Below are positions 29,692-39,503 of a DNA stretch of 64,000 nucleotides, piece by piece. The first letter of the stretch is position 1, and each line of letters begins with the position of its first letter. Source of the stretch: Eopsaltria australis (lineage: Eukaryota > Chordata > Aves > Passeriformes > Petroicidae); NCBI GenBank assembly GCA_034509425.1, contig JAVTVJ010001666.1, forward strand, positions 1 to 64,000, in the 5' to 3' direction. The notes under the pieces are model-generated. The model had not been told where the DNA came from, made no database searches, and worked only from the letters and a program-made list of their open reading frames with translations. The position numbers and the translations under genes are program-made.

Positions 29692-32600
29692 ATGTGGCTG
29701 CTGCTGGTGGCCCTGTGCCTGGCCCAGGGGCTGGAAGATGCCATCCCAGGTGCTGAAGCAATCCACAACCCCGAGAGGTTCATGAACATTGTGAGTGCTG
29801 GCAGCGCACCGCGCTTCCCCAGGGCTGTGCCCAAAGTCCTTCCCAAGGGACCAGCTCTGCTCACCCCTTCCCTGACATCTGCACCTGGCCTCTCTGGGGG
29901 GCTGGGGCCGTCAGAAATCTCCCAGATTTGCATCGGTGTCACTCACTTCATGCCCTCACCTTGAGCCTGGCCTCTCCATGCCCTTCCTCTAATTCCTTTG
30001 GATGGAGGTGACACCGGGGGATGTGGGTGGCAGATGTGGGTGAAGCTGAGGCAGGCACGGGGCCCTGGGTCACCCTCTGCCCTCGCACTTTTGTCCCTGC
30101 AGAGCCAGAAGATCATTTTCCATGGGTATCCCAGCGAGGAGTACGAAGTGATGACAGAGGACGGCTACTTCCTGAGCCTCAACCGGATTCCCCATGGCAG
30201 GGAGGACGCTGGGCTCCCAGGTGGGCTCAGCCTCACCCAGGGGGGCACCAGCTGTGACCCTGGCCCCTGGCCAGATGCAAGAGGAAACAGTGGGAATACC
30301 TGTGCCTTCAGGCATGGTTTGGGTAGCGGGAAAAGGGATGAGGAGTTTCTTCCTGGCTCTCTTGAGCTGTCCCTGGGGATTCAGGAGTTCAACATTGTGT
30401 TTTGCTGTGCCTGAGGTGGGGCAGTGTGACCCAGCTAGCCCCAGTGGCTAGCTGGCCCTGGCCCAAAGTCCAGGCTCAGGGCCTGGGATGGCAGAAGCCC
30501 CCCAAACACAAAAATGCACCATCATAACCAGGGAAACAACGGGAGAATGGAAATAATGGAAGAAGGGAATGTTTAATGTGCAGCCCGCAGAAAACAGCAT
30601 CAAGATGTACGGTGGTGTTTTATTTCCATATGGCAAAGGTGTTTCTTCTTTGGTCAACTAACCAATGTCTCCTCTTTCAGGATCCAGATCCCCCGTGCTG
30701 ATCGTGCATGGCTTTTGTGTGGATGGTGGGGACTGGGTGGACAATTTCCCTAACAGCAGCCTGGCCTTCATCCTGGCGGACGCGGGATACGACGTCTGGA
30801 TCGGGAACAACCGGGGCAACAGCTGGTCCCGCCGGCACGCCAACCTGTCCGTCGCCTCCCAGGAGTTCTGGGACTTCAGGTCAGGCCACCAGAGACAGGG
30901 CTGGGCTGCAGGGCTGTCAGCGCTGAGCTCCTGGTGTCCGTGGGAGGTTGGGAGGTGGGAATCTCCTCCAGGCTCTCCCTTTGCCACGCAGCTTCCACGA
31001 GATGGCCATGTACGACCTCCCGGCCATGGTGGACTTCATCCTGATGCAAACTGACCAGGAGAAGCTGTTCTACGTCGGCCACGCTCAGGGCAGCTCCCTG
31101 GGTGAGTGAGGAGGGTGGGAGAGGGCGATGGGTGGGAGCAGAGCACGGGGTCGGCATCAATGGTGATCTCCTGCTGCTCTTCAGGTTTCATAGCGTTTTC
31201 CAGCTTGCCACGCCTGGCCAAGAAAATCAAACTCTTCTTTGCCCTGGCCCCTGTGTACACCTTCCGACATGTCCGGGGCCCCGTGTTAGCGCTTGCCTTT
31301 CTACCAGACATGCTGCTCAAGGTACAGGAGGTGTTTGTGGGTTGTTACTCCCAAAATCCAGGGAGTTTTGGTAACTCCTGCTCCCTGCATTGCCACTGTG
31401 CACTGATCCTGCACCTGCGGTGGGCGTTGGTGCTCCTGACATCACTCCTAACATTTCCTCGTGCTCTTGCAGGCAAGGTTTGGAACCAGAGAGCTGGTTC
31501 TGGTGGGGAGGAAGGAGAAGACCTCTCTGGTTGAGAGGTGCAGCAGGCCAGTTAACGCTCCACTGTGTGCCACAGAGATCTTCTTAGTTGGAGGGTTCGA
31601 CAGGAAGAACTTGAATCTGGTGGGTGCACCAGGCTCTCAGTCCAGGTCACAGTCCTCTCTGCTTTTCCTGGACACCCAGAGATAGCTAATGAGACACAAA
31701 AATGAGTATAAACTCCCAAAATAAGGTGTGAAAGGCAGCGTTACTTGGAGATTTCCCACAGTGGTGCGAGGGTGTTAAACCTCATGGAGTCTTTGGTAAG
31801 AGAGACTCACTTGTGGTCTTGTCTCTTAGGGAAACTCCTGCCTCATTTTTGGCTGATACGCAACAAGTTTCCAGAAGAAAATAAGCAAAGAATGACTGAA
31901 CCAGTTGTATTTCCATTCCAAAATATTGATTAAGTGGCTGACCTTTGAAAGCTACATTCTAGCTCTGAGCAGAGTAAAGCTGCTAAAGAATAAAGAGCAT
32001 ATAACTTTTATATTGCAGTTATAAGAAAGAATGTTTGAGGTTTTTTGCCTAGGCAGATTTCCATCCTTCCCAACTCACTTAGAAAATACTTTCTTTTTCC
32101 TGTAGAGCCGACTGGATGTGTATTTATCTCATTTTCCGGACTATACATCAGTAAAAACACTTCTGCACTGGGGACAGGTAGAGACTCTGATTTTATAACT
32201 ACTTTAACTTTTCTTTCTTTTCATCTGCGCACATGTCATTTTCAAATGCTATCTCATTCACCCTGGAGACAGGTAAAGGTGGTATAATCAAAGCCAAGAC
32301 ATAAATGTGATTTTTAAGCTGCTGCACCAAAGAGTCTCAAAAGCCACAGCTGTCTGTGGCAGGCTGATGCAGGATATCACCTGGATTAACCCTTTGCCTC
32401 TGCCTTCCAGACTGCCAAAACTGGGAGGTTCAGGCAGTTTGACTACGGGCTGAGAAACATGGAGAAGTACAACCAGGTGAATGGGATGGGGCTGGCCGGG
32501 ATCGGGATGGGGGATCATCCCCTGTTGGGGAAGATGAAATAGGAAAGCCTTATAAATATGATTACCTAGTAAAATATGCTGAGAATCTAGAAACTGTAAG

Positions 32601-33506
32601 CGAGATTGAAGTGAAGACAAGCTTTGAGATACCAAACCCCAGTTAATGAAAAACTGGAAAACAATGGCATGGCTGCCTGCAGGTTATCCCCCCTTTTATA
32701 AAACAATCCCCTCTGCTTGCAGACAGGCCCAAGGGTCAAAGCAGACCCTACCAACTTGGCAGAGGGTCCAAAAAGCAGCTTTTAGGGTTTAAAATATAAC
32801 ACTGTATGGTAATGCAATAGTTCTCATAGGCTGTATGCAAATGTTGTAAGATTTGTAGTTTGTTCTAGATTGGTGAATGAAAATGAGTATATTCAACACA
32901 GAAGATGATTTATTGTATTGTAAGCGAAAAGTTCTCTCAGCTCTTCTTCTTCAACCTCTCTTAGCTCTCTTAGCTCTCTTCTTCTAACTTCCTTAAATCC
33001 TCTCTCTTAACTACTCTCTTAGACCTTCGCTCTCAACTCTCTTAGCTCCCCGCTCTTCTCTCCTCTCTTGCCTCTCTGCCCTGCTCCGGGCTGTGTCTGG
33101 CAGCTCTCAGCAGGTCTCTTACACTAATGTTCTTTTACAATAAACCTCATGCTCTACAACCCGACTTCAGAGATCTCTCGTCTGTCCTGGCCGTCTGAAA
33201 CCGACCCTCAAACTCTACAATCCCCCATCCCTCTGAGCCCCCAGATAACAGGAGTGCTTTTCCCCTTCCCAGCAGAGACCGCCCTTTTACAAGATCGAAG
33301 ACATGGAGGTGCCTGTGGCTCTGTGGAGTGGGGGAGAGGACTGGGTCACTCCACCCCAGGAGACCAAGCATTTGCTGCCCCGACTCACCAACATCATCCA
33401 CCACGAGCACTTCCCCGACTGGAACCACTTTGACCATCACTGGGGCCTGAACGCCCCTGAGCGCATGTACAGTAACATAGTGGCCATGATGGAGGAGAAT
33501 CCATGA
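29692..33506 (+). CDS. Acid lipase family gene, lipase 2 (catalytic Ser replaced by Ala; 393 aa)
   Basis: Nine coding exons: 29692-29790, 30103-30220, 30681-30879, 30992-31101, 31185-31321, 31473-31619, 32106-32177, 32411-32476, 33273-33506; GT/AG borders, no internal stop, 393 residues. The signal peptide starts [13 protein letters not shown]. Family motifs are [41 protein letters not shown], the exon 6 cysteine pair nine apart ([10 protein letters not shown]), Asp339 in SGGED and His368 in DWNHFDHHW. The nucleophile elbow reads YVGHAQGSS, so position 170 is Ala where the family has Ser, and the oxyanion-side motif reads VHGFCVDGG instead of QHGLL. Hydrolysis by the usual mechanism is therefore not expected; an otherwise intact frame suggests a pseudoenzyme or a recent loss. 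Intron 8 contains a 697-bp solo LTR. The exon 9 start at 33273 (CAG|CAG choice) was set by comparison with lipase 1. Confidence 0.92.
31080..31094 (+). other. Nucleophile elbow GHAQG of lipase 2
   Basis: The codons GGC CAC GCT CAG GGC encode G-H-A-Q-G. In lipase 1 the same place is GGT CAT TCC CAA GGC (GHSQG). A Ser to Ala change at this codon needs one base (TCN to GCN). The inverted twin has the identical codons at 41903-41917. Confidence 0.93.
32523..33219 (+). mobile_element. Solo LTR in lipase 2 intron 8 (6-bp TSD)
   Basis: A 697-bp element starting TGTTGGGGAAGATG and ending ACTCTACA (TG...CA) is bordered by ATCCCC at 32517-32522 and 33220-33225. AATAAA lies at 33139-33144, close to the 3' end, so it has the same orientation as the lipase. 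A CT-rich stretch (TTAGCTCTC repeats) precedes it. A 6-bp target duplication is typical of class II (ERVK-like) avian LTRs. No gag, pol or env remains. The same insertion with the same target duplication is in arm B, so it came before the duplication. Confidence 0.9.
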
Positions 33507-34010
33507 ATCCATCCATGAATCCTTGTATGTATCCATGTATGAATCCATCAATGAATCCATCCCTGAATCAATCCATGAATCCATCCACGAATCCATCTAT
33601 GAATCCATCCATTAATCTATCCATGAATCCATCCATGAATCCGTCCCCGAATCCTTGTATGTATCCATGTATGAATCCATCAATGAATCCATCAATGAAT
33701 CCATCCCTGAATCAATCCATGAATCCATCCACGAATCCATCTATGAATCCATCCATTAATCCATCTGTTAATCCATCCCTGAATCCTTGTATGTATCCAT
33801 GTATGAATCCATCAATGAATCCATCCCTGAATCCATCCCTGAATCCATCCATGAATCCATCCATGAATCCTTGTATGTATCCATGTATGAATCCATCAAT
33901 GAATCCATGTATGAATCCATCCCTGAATCCATCCATGAATCCATGTGTGAATCCATCCCTGAATCCATCAATGAATCCATCCCTGAATCCATCCCTGAAT
34001 CCATCCATGT
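33494..34010. repeat. 12-bp minisatellite starting in the lipase 2 stop codon (arm A)
   Basis: About 43 copies of a 12-bp unit near ATGAATCCATCC, with variants such as CTGAATCCATCC and TTGTATGTATCC arranged in higher-order blocks. The first unit supplies the TGA stop of lipase 2 (33504-33506), so the array lies in its 3' UTR. The unit length is a multiple of three, so long frames (MNPS... or ESIH...) run through it; these are not genes. Confidence 0.92.
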
Positions 34011-34179
34011 GCTGCCCCAGGATGGAGGAGCGGCCTGTTCCCATCTGCCTTGGCGCACGGGGTTTGTGTGAGGGATGCCCTGCTTAAAAATGTCTCCTGT
34101 CCCCCTGTTCCACACTGATTGAACTCTTTCAAATACAATGCTGTGATTTCTGCTCGCCCCCTGTGACTGTAGAGGTTGC

Positions 34180-34185
34180 AATAAA
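34180..34185 (+). terminator. Polyadenylation signal of lipase 2
   Basis: AATAAA in the context GAGGTTGCAATAAAGTCTTG, about 170 bp past the end of the minisatellite, is the best signal for lipase 2. The matching hexamer in arm B is AATTAA (minus strand, 38668-38673). Confidence 0.6.
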
Positions 34186-34705
34186 GTCTTGCATCACAGC
34201 CAAGCTCCAGGCCTCGGCCTGCTGGGCTTGCTGGCTTTGCAGGAGATCTGCTGTGTTGGGGTTTTTTTTTCAGCTTTTACAGCCTCAGAGCATTGCAAGT
34301 GTGACGTTTTACTCCGGGAATCAAGCACGTGCTGTGGTTTGTGGGTCTGGGCACAGGAGGGCAGGAAAGTGGCCTGGTGACAGCCACTGGTGGAAAGAGG
34401 CCGCAGCCGGCCCACGGGGCTCGGAGCTGGGCACAGCTGGCAAAGGGCAGAGCAGCAGCAGATTCTCCTCACCAGATCTCCTCACTGCTCTCAGGAAAGT
34501 TCAAAAAGTGGAGATTTGCTGCTGATGAAATGTGCAAGGAGCGGCTGAGCCCTGCCTCACCTCACAAATCCAGCCAGCTATCCCTCTCCAATCACATTGT
34601 TTCTTGCCAAGCATTTCTTGCTCATCCTGTTTAGCTCTTTACTGTTGAAATGAAAACGAAAAGTCACGACTGGAGGAGTAAATTTCAGCCGCTCTGTTTA
34701 CCCTG

Positions 34706-36481
34706 TGTAGTGGTTTCAGCTCGCCTATTCAAGGTTCTGGCCAAATGCCAGCACACTTACCAAAATTGACCTGATGTTTGCTGTGAGATGAGGGTTTGGA
34801 GTAGGCAAAGTATGTTCAAACTTTATAAAGTATAAAGGAAGTTTACTAATATACCTAAGACAATAAGACAAAGGAAAAAAAGAAAACAGGAAAAACCAGA
34901 ACAAACTCCTTAGACCACCCCTCCTTCCCCCACCTCTCCATTTCATTCCCCCTGAAAACACACAAAAGACAACACTTCGACCTCCAGTGAGTTTACCATC
35001 TCAGAAACAGTTCTTGTTTCAATTCATTTAGGGAAAGAAGTCTCTTTTGCTTATACCATGGATTCTCTGTAAGAAGATATAGTTTTTTATTGGTCTTCAG
35101 CCCCACCACCAGCAGCCACCCGGAAGAAAGATCAGCTTGTGGTGGATCCCCTCCACACCAGCAGCCTTCCCACAGCCACTGTGGTGAGTAATGAACAGTC
35201 CACGGGGTACCTTTTTAAGAATGCACAGTTCAAGTGCAGCAACAAAGAAAATCCCTTCTTCTGTGCTGAGCAGCACAGGTTCTTCTGACAACACAGGTTC
35301 TCTGGCATCCCCCGGGACCAGGGCTCTGGGTCACAGCCTCTCCTGTCTTGGTTCCAGTTTCTCATCCGGCTGTACTTATTTCAACATCTACTTGTCTTTA
35401 CCCAGGTGTTTCAGTTCACTGGCTGCAATTAGAACCTCACATCCCCCTTTTGGACTATATCTTCATATATTACAGGGAATTTATTAGCTCAGTCCCCAAC
35501 CATGGTTCTCCAAAAGAATTTTCAGCTTCACTCTCAAAGCACTTCTCATGCTCCTCCCTCTAGGCATCACTTCTGCTTTCCTCACTGACTGTAAAGTCTC
35601 TATGCTGCATTTCTGTAGATGTCCTCACTCGTTCCTCTCTCTGTGCAACGAAGGATGGGTGTCTGTGAGTTTAGTCCAGGCACAAATAGAGTTAATCTCT
35701 CTCTCTCTGGCAGTGTGAGGATCCCGTGCTCCCTGCCGGGCTGTTTGAACAGGTCCGAGCTGGATGGCAGAAGCTCTCAGAGTCTCTGTGCCTGGCTCTG
35801 CGGAGCTGGCTCGGAAAGGTCTGAGCTGGATGGCAGAAGCTCTCAGAGTCTCTGTGCCTGGCTCAGAAAGGTCCGAGCTGGATGGCAGAAGCTCTCAGAG
35901 TCTCTGTGCCTGGCTCAGAAAGGTCTGAGCTGGATGGCAGAAGCTCTCAGAGTCTCTGTGCCTGGCTCTGCGGAGCTGGCTCAGCCTGCTGGGGCCAGCT
36001 GGGCCGGGGGTGACAGGGCAGGGCCTGGCCCGAGCTGGATGGAGCCTGGCCCGGTCCTTGCCTGGCCCGGAGCAGGGGCCTGGCCCTGTCTGGTGGAGCT
36101 GACACTGCGGCTGAGCTGGATCTGCTGAACATTCCAGCCGATTCCTCCCCCATGCCCAACTGCAGTGGCACGGCTGCCCTAAACCTCCCTTCCCCACCTC
36201 CCTCTGGGGGGGGTTAAAGAAGGCCCAGCCTTAGCGGGGAGAGAAGCAGAGGAGCTGCTTCACTTTGAGCAACAGCAGGCAAAAAGAGACAGAGGCTCAG
36301 AGGGTCTTTGCTTATATATGGTTTTTCCTCGAAGGCGGATCAACTTTTTAATTGGTTTACCTACATATCAATCCTTAAAACTACCTGATTACTGGCTCTC
36401 TCTCCCAGGAAGGAAGTTGTATTCCTTCCTGCAGTATAGGTCACTTCCTACATTTTGACCCTTCCTGACTAACTCAGGACA
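34706..36481 (-). mobile_element. LTR element present only in arm A (5-bp TSD)
   Basis: A 1776-bp insertion bounded by CCCTG at 34701-34705 and 36482-36486. On the minus strand it runs from TGTCCTGAGTTAGTCAGG to GAAACCACTACA (TG...CA), with an AATAAA about 380 bp before its end (near 35088). Arm B has the uninterrupted site at 38148-38152. A 5-bp duplication fits an ERVL-type element. No retroviral protein domain is recognisable; it may be a long solo LTR or a small non-autonomous element. It carries an internal 52-bp tandem repeat. Confidence 0.85.
35757..35987. repeat. Tandem repeat (52 bp) inside the arm A LTR element
   Basis: Four copies beginning GAGCTGGATGGCAGAAGCTC start at 35757, 35823, 35875 and 35927. 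Spacings are 66, 52 and 52 bp; the longer unit has an extra CTGCGGAGCTGGCT. Confidence 0.9.
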
Positions 36482-36807
36482 CCCTGCAGGGGTTAACTCA
36501 TTACTGACTCTCTGGAATCAAAGCTACAATATTTTTTTCCTACGTTTGTGCTGCATTAAACAGGGCAGGAATTGGTAGTACCATGACTTAGTTTCAGGCT
36601 CTGGGGACATCTGCCAAGGCTGAGCTTCTCACTTTCTGGATTCTACCTTATCAGCAGGACTACTCAGAGATAACCCCTGCAATCACCACAGCCATTCATC
36701 TGCCAGCTTGTAGGAGCAGAGCAGCCCAGCACCAGGATGGATGAGTCCTCTGCATGTGCCTTTCACCTTGCCAGGGATGGGAATGTCAGAGTATTCCCAG
36801 AAGTTGG

Positions 36808-37219
36808 AACCAGAAAGATCCTCTGCATCAACAGAGCATCCTTGGTGTGGCCCAGTGACCAGAACTGAGCTATTTCTGTCTTGTCAGCAACTCCAGAACT
36901 CTGGAGAAAAGCCTCAGTGTGAAAACCTGACCAGGTGGATGATGAGAAACAGCTACTCAAGGTTTTCCAAGGAACAGACACCAGCATCTCCCCACCTCCC
37001 TGATGAGTGCCCAGCCAGCAGAGCCACTCATCAGGTGTGGTGGGCATGCTGGTGCTCAGCCTAGCGGCCCCATCGATTTACTACATGGGATTCATTTATT
37101 CTGTTTATTGCATATTAATTATGACAGAGCCATCTCTGTATTGCATGTGCTGGCCAGCAGTTGTTTGTAGAGTTGTGCAGGATTCTGCCTGCGAGTCTCT
37201 GCACGTGGCAGAAGACACC
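36808..37219. repeat. Flank segment P' (inverted copy of P)
   Basis: Reverse complement of 25160-25571, lying about 110 bp to the right of arm A. Arm A is therefore enclosed between P and P'. The 110-bp gap (36696-36807) is not repeated elsewhere in the window as far as I can see. Confidence 0.85.
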
Positions 37220-37574
37220 GGTTGACGATCGAAAGACGGACCAAGCAGTGATGCTGCAAGGACATTTTATTGGTAGAAGGCACAGATATTTACACAGTTT
37301 TAGCTTCTTCCCAACAATTTCCAGTTGTTCTGTCTATGTGCAACTTAGTGCACAGCAGGCCATAAGGTATGTTTTTTTCTTTTGCTCAATTACTTATCAC
37401 AGCAGGCTGTTCTGTACATTGGGAAGGGGACACAACTTCTGCAATTCCTTCTTTATGTACATTTTTCAGTTTCTGCAGTTCTTCTTTCTCCCAGCTTTTT
37501 CTCATGGCTCTTGCTGTACAATCTTCAGCAATTGAAGCGTACTGTTCTTGTTGTTTAACTCATTCTGCTTGGCA
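37220..37574 (-). mobile_element. Probable solo LTR at the centre of the inverted duplication
   Basis: About 355 bp flanked by ACACC (37215-37219 and 37575-37579). Read on the minus strand it starts TGCCAAGCAGAATGAG and has AATAAAATGTCC near its end. The terminal dinucleotide at the other end is not a clean CA in this alignment, so the exact border is uncertain. It sits exactly at the P'/S' join. Confidence 0.6.
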
Positions 37575-37934
37575 ACACCTTCTGCTGCAGAGCGAGTGGG
37601 ATGCTCCTTTCTGTGGGATGTTCCAGTCAGTGCTGTTGAGTTTAGTTTAGTGAGAAACTTGGGCTCAGGTTTTTCTGCTTTGTCAGTAATGGAATGTGAA
37701 GTCTGCTAGTGAAAACATCTCACCCAGCCCCAAAACCCCAGGCCACCCCTGTCTCAGGTTTGCTTTCCTCCTTTGTCACCTCACAAGTAGGACATGCCGA
37801 GAGGGACTTGTGCCACCAGGTTACTGCCGTGGATGAGAGGAAAAGCAGAGGGCCCGAAGTTTTCTGGAGGTTTTCTGGATCTGCCAGGCAACCCACTACA
37901 ATCTGAGCCTGCCCAGCCAGTGGACAGCTGCCTT
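37575..37934. repeat. Flank segment S' (inverted copy of S)
   Basis: Reverse complement of 47433-48150 after removal of the LTR at 47480-47834. Coordinates add to 85728 on the outer part and 85367 on the inner part. It borders arm B on the left. Confidence 0.85.
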
Positions 37935-38667
37935 TTGATGGCTTTGGTGATTATAGGGGTTATCTCTGAGTAGTCCTGCTGATAAGGTAGAATCTAGAAA
38001 GTGAGATGCTCAGCCTTGGCAGATGTCCCCAGAGCCTTAAACTAAGTCACGGCACTACCAATTCCTGCCCTGTTTAATGCAGCACAAATGTAGGAAAAAA
38101 ATTATTGTAGCTTTGATTCCAGAGAGTCAGTAACGAGTTAACCCCTGCAGGGTAAACAGAGTGGCTGAAATTTACTCCTCCAGTCGTGACTTTTCTTTTT
38201 CATTTCAACAGTAAGGAGCTAAACAGGATGAGCAAGAAATGCTTGGCAAGAAACAATGTGATTGGAGAGGGATAGCTGGCTGGATTTGTGAGGTGAGGCA
38301 GGGCTCAGCCGCTCCTTGCACATTTCATCAGCAGCAAATCTCCACTTTTTGAACTTTCCTGAGAGCAGTGAGGAGATCTGGTGAGGAGAATCTGCTGCTG
38401 CTCTGCCCTTTGCCAGCTGTGCCCAGCTCCGAGCCCCGTGGGCCGGCTGCGGCCTCTTTCCACCAGTGGCTGTCACCAGGCCACTTTCCTGCCCTCCTGT
38501 GCCCAGACCCACAAACCACAGCACGTGCTTGATTCCCGGAGTAAAACGTCACACTTGCAATGCTCTGAGGCTGTAAAAGCTGAAAAAAAAACCCCAACAC
38601 AGCAGATCTCCTGCAAAGCCAGCAAGCCCAGCAGGCCGAGGCCTGGAGCTTGGCTGTGATGCAAGAC

Positions 38668-38673
38668 TTAATT
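38668..38673 (-). terminator. Altered polyadenylation hexamer of lipase 2' (AATTAA)
   Basis: The plus strand reads TTAATT, that is AATTAA in the sense of lipase 2', where arm A has AATAAA. The surroundings (GAGGTTGCA and GTCTTGCATC) are the same. AATTAA is a weak or non-functional signal, so 3' end formation of lipase 2' may differ. Confidence 0.6.
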
Positions 38674-38844
38674 GCAACCTCTACAGTCACAGGGGGCGAG
38701 CAGAAATCACAGCATTGTATTTGAAAGAGTTCAATCAGTGTGGAACAGGGGGACAGGAGACATTTTTAAGCAGGGCATCCCTCACACAAACCCCGTGCGC
38801 CAAGGCAGATGGGAACAGGCCGCTGCTCCATCCTGGGGCAGCAC

Positions 38845-39503
38845 ATGGATGGATTCAGGGATGGATTCAGGGATGGATTCATTGATGGATTCAGGGATGG
38901 ATTCACACATGGATTCATGGATGGATTCAGGGATGGATTCACACATGGATTCATGGATGGATTCAGGGATGGATTCACACATGGATTCATGGATGGATTC
39001 AGGGATGGATTCACACATGGATTCATGGATGGATTCAGGGATGGATTCATTGATGGATTCATGGATTGATACAGGGATGGATACATGGATGGATTCACAG
39101 ATGAATTCGTGGATGGATTCATGGATGGATTTTTGGATGGATACATGGATGGATTCACAGATGAATTCGTGGATGGATTCATGGATGGATTTTTGGATGG
39201 ATTCATGGATGGACTCATGCATGGATTCAGGGATGGATTCATGGATGGACTCATGCATGGATTCAGGGATGGATTCATGGATGGATTCATGGATGGATTA
39301 ATCGATGGATTCATAGATGGAATCATTGATGGATTCATACATGGATACATACAAGGATTCGGGGACGGATTCATGGATAGATTAATGGATGGATTCATAG
39401 ATGGATTCGTGGATGGATTCATGGATTGATTCAGGGATGGATTCATTGATGGATTCATACATGGATACATACAAGGATTCATGGATGGATTCATGGATTC
39501 TCC
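38845..39503. repeat. 12-bp minisatellite at the 3' end of lipase 2' (arm B)
   Basis: Reverse-complement counterpart of the arm A array (unit near GGATGGATTCAT), 144 bp or twelve units longer. It has higher-order blocks that arm A lacks: a 36-bp block with ACACATGG repeated four times (about 38890-39040), a 60-bp block with ACAGATGAATTC repeated twice (39079-39198), and a 36-bp block with GACTCATGCATGG repeated twice (39200-39270). Confidence 0.92.

Larger units (their letters stand above)
25578..36695. repeat. Arm A of the large inverted duplication (carries lipase 2)
   Basis: The arm pairs with arm B (37940-47419) as a reverse complement. From 25578 to the minisatellite the coordinates add to 72997; from 34010 to 34705 they add to 72853 because the arm B minisatellite is 144 bp longer; from 36482 to 36695 they add to 74634 because arm A alone holds a 1.78-kb LTR insertion. 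Identity is near complete over the lipase gene and about 95% over the last 200 bp. The arm contains lipase 2, its own spacer and an older solo LTR. Confidence 0.92.

Noticed and set aside
33276..33506. Alternative start of lipase 2 exon 9 at 33276 instead of 33273
   Set aside because: The 33273 start gives the same exon length (234 bp) and the same two residues before the PP pair as in lipase 1; NAGNAG splicing could still use both.
33503..34087. A 194-codon frame of MNPS repeats, and similar frames on the other strand and in arm B (38672-39494)
   Set aside because: The 12-bp unit is a multiple of three and lacks stops in several phases, so the frames are a property of the minisatellite. There is no start context or unique domain.
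38845..39503. Possible CRISPR-like array because of regular repeats
   Set aside because: There are no unique spacers; units are contiguous 12-bp variants in a vertebrate genome context.
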